Positions 42,378 to 43,556 of a DNA stretch of 43,556 nucleotides are shown here, piece by piece. The translations under genes and the position numbers were made by a program. Source of the stretch: Bacteroidales bacterium OttesenSCG-928-M11 (GTDB lineage Bacteria > Bacteroidota > Bacteroidia > Bacteroidales > Azobacteroidaceae); assembly GCA_030265685.1 (NCBI GenBank), contig JAJDGO010000009.1, positions 1 to 43,556 on the forward strand. Direction: 5' to 3'. The first letter of the stretch is position 1. Each line of letters starts with the position of its first letter. The notes under the pieces were generated by a model. It was not told the origin of the DNA. It saw only the letters and a list, made by a program, of their open reading frames with translations, and made no database searches.

Positions 42378-43556
42378 ATGTCTGAAGTAAAGGAAATAAA
42401 TATTGAATTTTACAACTACGATCTGCCTGATAGTAGGATAGCTAAATTTCCGCTAAAAAAAAGAGATGAAAGTAAGTTGCTCATATATCGCGACAACTTG
42501 ATTACAGAATCTTCATTTCACAATCTGGCAGAGTATATACCCGAAGGATCAATATTAGTTTTTAACAATACAAAGGTTATTCAAGCAAGGATAATTTTTA
42601 GAAAAGAGACAGGAGCTCAAATAGAAATCTTTTGTCTTGAGCCTAAGTTGCCGACAGACTATGCATTATCTTTTTCTCAGAAAGAATCTTGTTCTTGGAT
42701 TTGTTTGATAGGAAATGCGAAAAGATGGAAAACCGGAAGACTTTCTTATCCTTTGCCCGACGGAAAATCAACATTATATGCCGAGCGATTAGAATCTTAT
42801 GGCGAATCGAGCCTTGTTCGTTTCGAATGGGATAATCAAAATCTTTCTTTTGCCGAAATCTTAGAGATAGCCGGAGAGCTTCCTATCCCACCCTACTTGA
42901 ATAGAAAAACGGAAGAATGCGACAAAGAAACCTATCAGACGGTTTATTCCAAAATAAATGGTTCGGTAGCTGCACCAACCGCCGGACTACATTTCACGAA
43001 AGGAGTATTTGATTCTCTCGAGAAAAAACAAGTTAAGCTACAAGAATTAACTCTTCATGTAGGAGCAGGTACTTTCAAGCCGGTAAAATCAGAAACTCTT
43101 GCCGAACACGACATGCACACCGAGTGTTTTACAGTATCAAAAGAACTACTTCGTTTGCTGATAAAAAAAGAAGGGAAACTGATTGCAGTCGGAACAACCT
43201 CTGTTCGGTCTTTAGAGTCGTTATACTATCTCGGGCTATCGCTCGAAAGCAATCCCGATTCCTTACCGGAAGAAATGAAAGTCAATCAATGGGACCCATA
43301 TACTCAAACAACTTCTACAATTTCGGCAACAAAAGCTTTACAAAATCTTTTAGACTACATGGAAAAAAGAAATCTGGAAAGCCTAACTACCCATACTCAA
43401 ATATTAATTGCCCCCAGTTATGAATTTAAAATAGTAAATGCTATCATAACTAACTTTCATCAGCCGAAAAGTACATTGCTCTTGCTTATATCGGCTTTTG
43501 TAAAAGGGAAATGGAAAACAATCTACGACTATGCTTTAGATCACAACTTCCGATTT
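42378..43556 (+). CDS. QueA-family SAM:tRNA ribosyltransferase-isomerase, 3' end cut by window
   Basis: Enzyme family that builds epoxyqueuosine in tRNA by transferring the ribosyl part of S-adenosylmethionine. I translated from ATG 42378; 393 codons stay open to the edge. Motifs: YNYDLPDSRIAKFPLKKRDESKLL (start), FNNTKVIQAR, LPIPPYLNR, YQTVYSKINGSVAAPTAGLHF, LHVGAGTFKPV, GTTSVRSLES, and ITNFHQPKSTLLLLISAF near the end. It is longer than classical QueA (about 350) because of an insertion of about 50 residues after RSLES (NPDSLPEEMKVNQWDPYTQTT). Bacteroidales often carry a long form besides normal queA; which substrate it uses is unknown. Confidence 0.9.
   Translation, partial: MSEVKEINIEFYNYDLPDSRIAKFPLKKRDESKLLIYRDNLITESSFHNLAEYIPEGSILVFNNTKVIQARIIFRKETGAQIEIFCLEPKLPTDYALSFSQKESCSWICLIGNAKRWKTGRLSYPLPDGKSTLYAERLESYGESSLVRFEWDNQNLSFAEILEIAGELPIPPYLNRKTEECDKETYQTVYSKINGSVAAPTAGLHFTKGVFDSLEKKQVKLQELTLHVGAGTFKPVKSETLAEHDMHTECFTVSKELLRLLIKKEGKLIAVGTTSVRSLESLYYLGLSLESNPDSLPEEMKVNQWDPYTQTTSTISATKALQNLLDYMEKRNLESLTTHTQILIAPSYEFKIVNAIITNFHQPKSTLLLLISAFVKGKWKTIYDYALDHNFRF

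Overview
The window is about 43.6 kb of AT-rich chromosomal DNA from a member of the Bacteroidota, most likely order Bacteroidales. The evidence is Bacteroidetes-restricted families (DUF4294, DUF3127, DUF2723, DUF5606, DUF5686, GSCFA, DUF2027-Smr), a type IX secretion-like C-terminal domain, a lipoprotein glutaminyl cyclase, and many promoters with the Bacteroidetes -7 signature TAnnTTTG instead of Shine-Dalgarno-led sigma70 promoters. Species cannot be named from the sequence alone. There is no transposase, phage gene, CRISPR array, rRNA or tRNA; this looks like core genome.

Layout. Positions 1-741 hold a truncated cysteine synthase on the minus strand. A repeat-filled divergent spacer leads to gyrB and a tightly packed plus-strand operon: gyrB, a glutamine-amidotransferase/M19 dipeptidase fusion, a glutaminyl cyclase lipoprotein, SufE and a TrmH-type RNA methylase. 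Positions 6.8-12.5 kb (minus) hold a DUF4294 protein, an ABC-F ATPase, an AddB-like nuclease and a DUF3127 protein with an SSB-like acidic tail. Next come YegP and tsaE (plus), then a TPP-riboswitch-controlled TonB receptor (minus), divergent from a DUF5686 outer-membrane protein. Positions 18.6-23 kb (minus) hold a MerR regulator, a PAP2 phosphatase and the AddA-like helicase-nuclease. The AddA and AddB homologues are thus 6.5 kb apart.

Positions 23.2-28.9 kb hold a GSCFA protein and the divergent dxs-trkA-trkH operon. Positions 28.9-34.2 kb hold a tautomerase and a tiny T9SS-tail protein (minus), then a large DUF2723 membrane protein, a CE4 deacetylase and a DUF4269 protein (plus). Positions 34.4-43.6 kb hold an Xaa-Pro aminopeptidase, a HAD phosphatase with a DegT-type aminotransferase, two small Bacteroidetes-specific proteins, a tyrosine phosphatase with a PlsC acyltransferase, a tiny membrane protein, a CYTH protein with a DUF2027-Smr protein, and a truncated QueA-family gene.

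The least explained structure is a dispersed family of 22-bp-phased, partly palindromic repeats in four separate intergenic regions (about 929-1082, 13074-13160, 23027-23136, 34222-34396). They share an AAGTTnTwGTA-type core, and three of them carry the palindrome TTTTCTGTACAG(A/G)(A/G)AA or its half. Other points of interest are a mirror pair of near-identical divergent promoters (42240-42370), the TPP riboswitch marking a thiamin transporter, and the SSB-tailed DUF3127 protein next to AddB.
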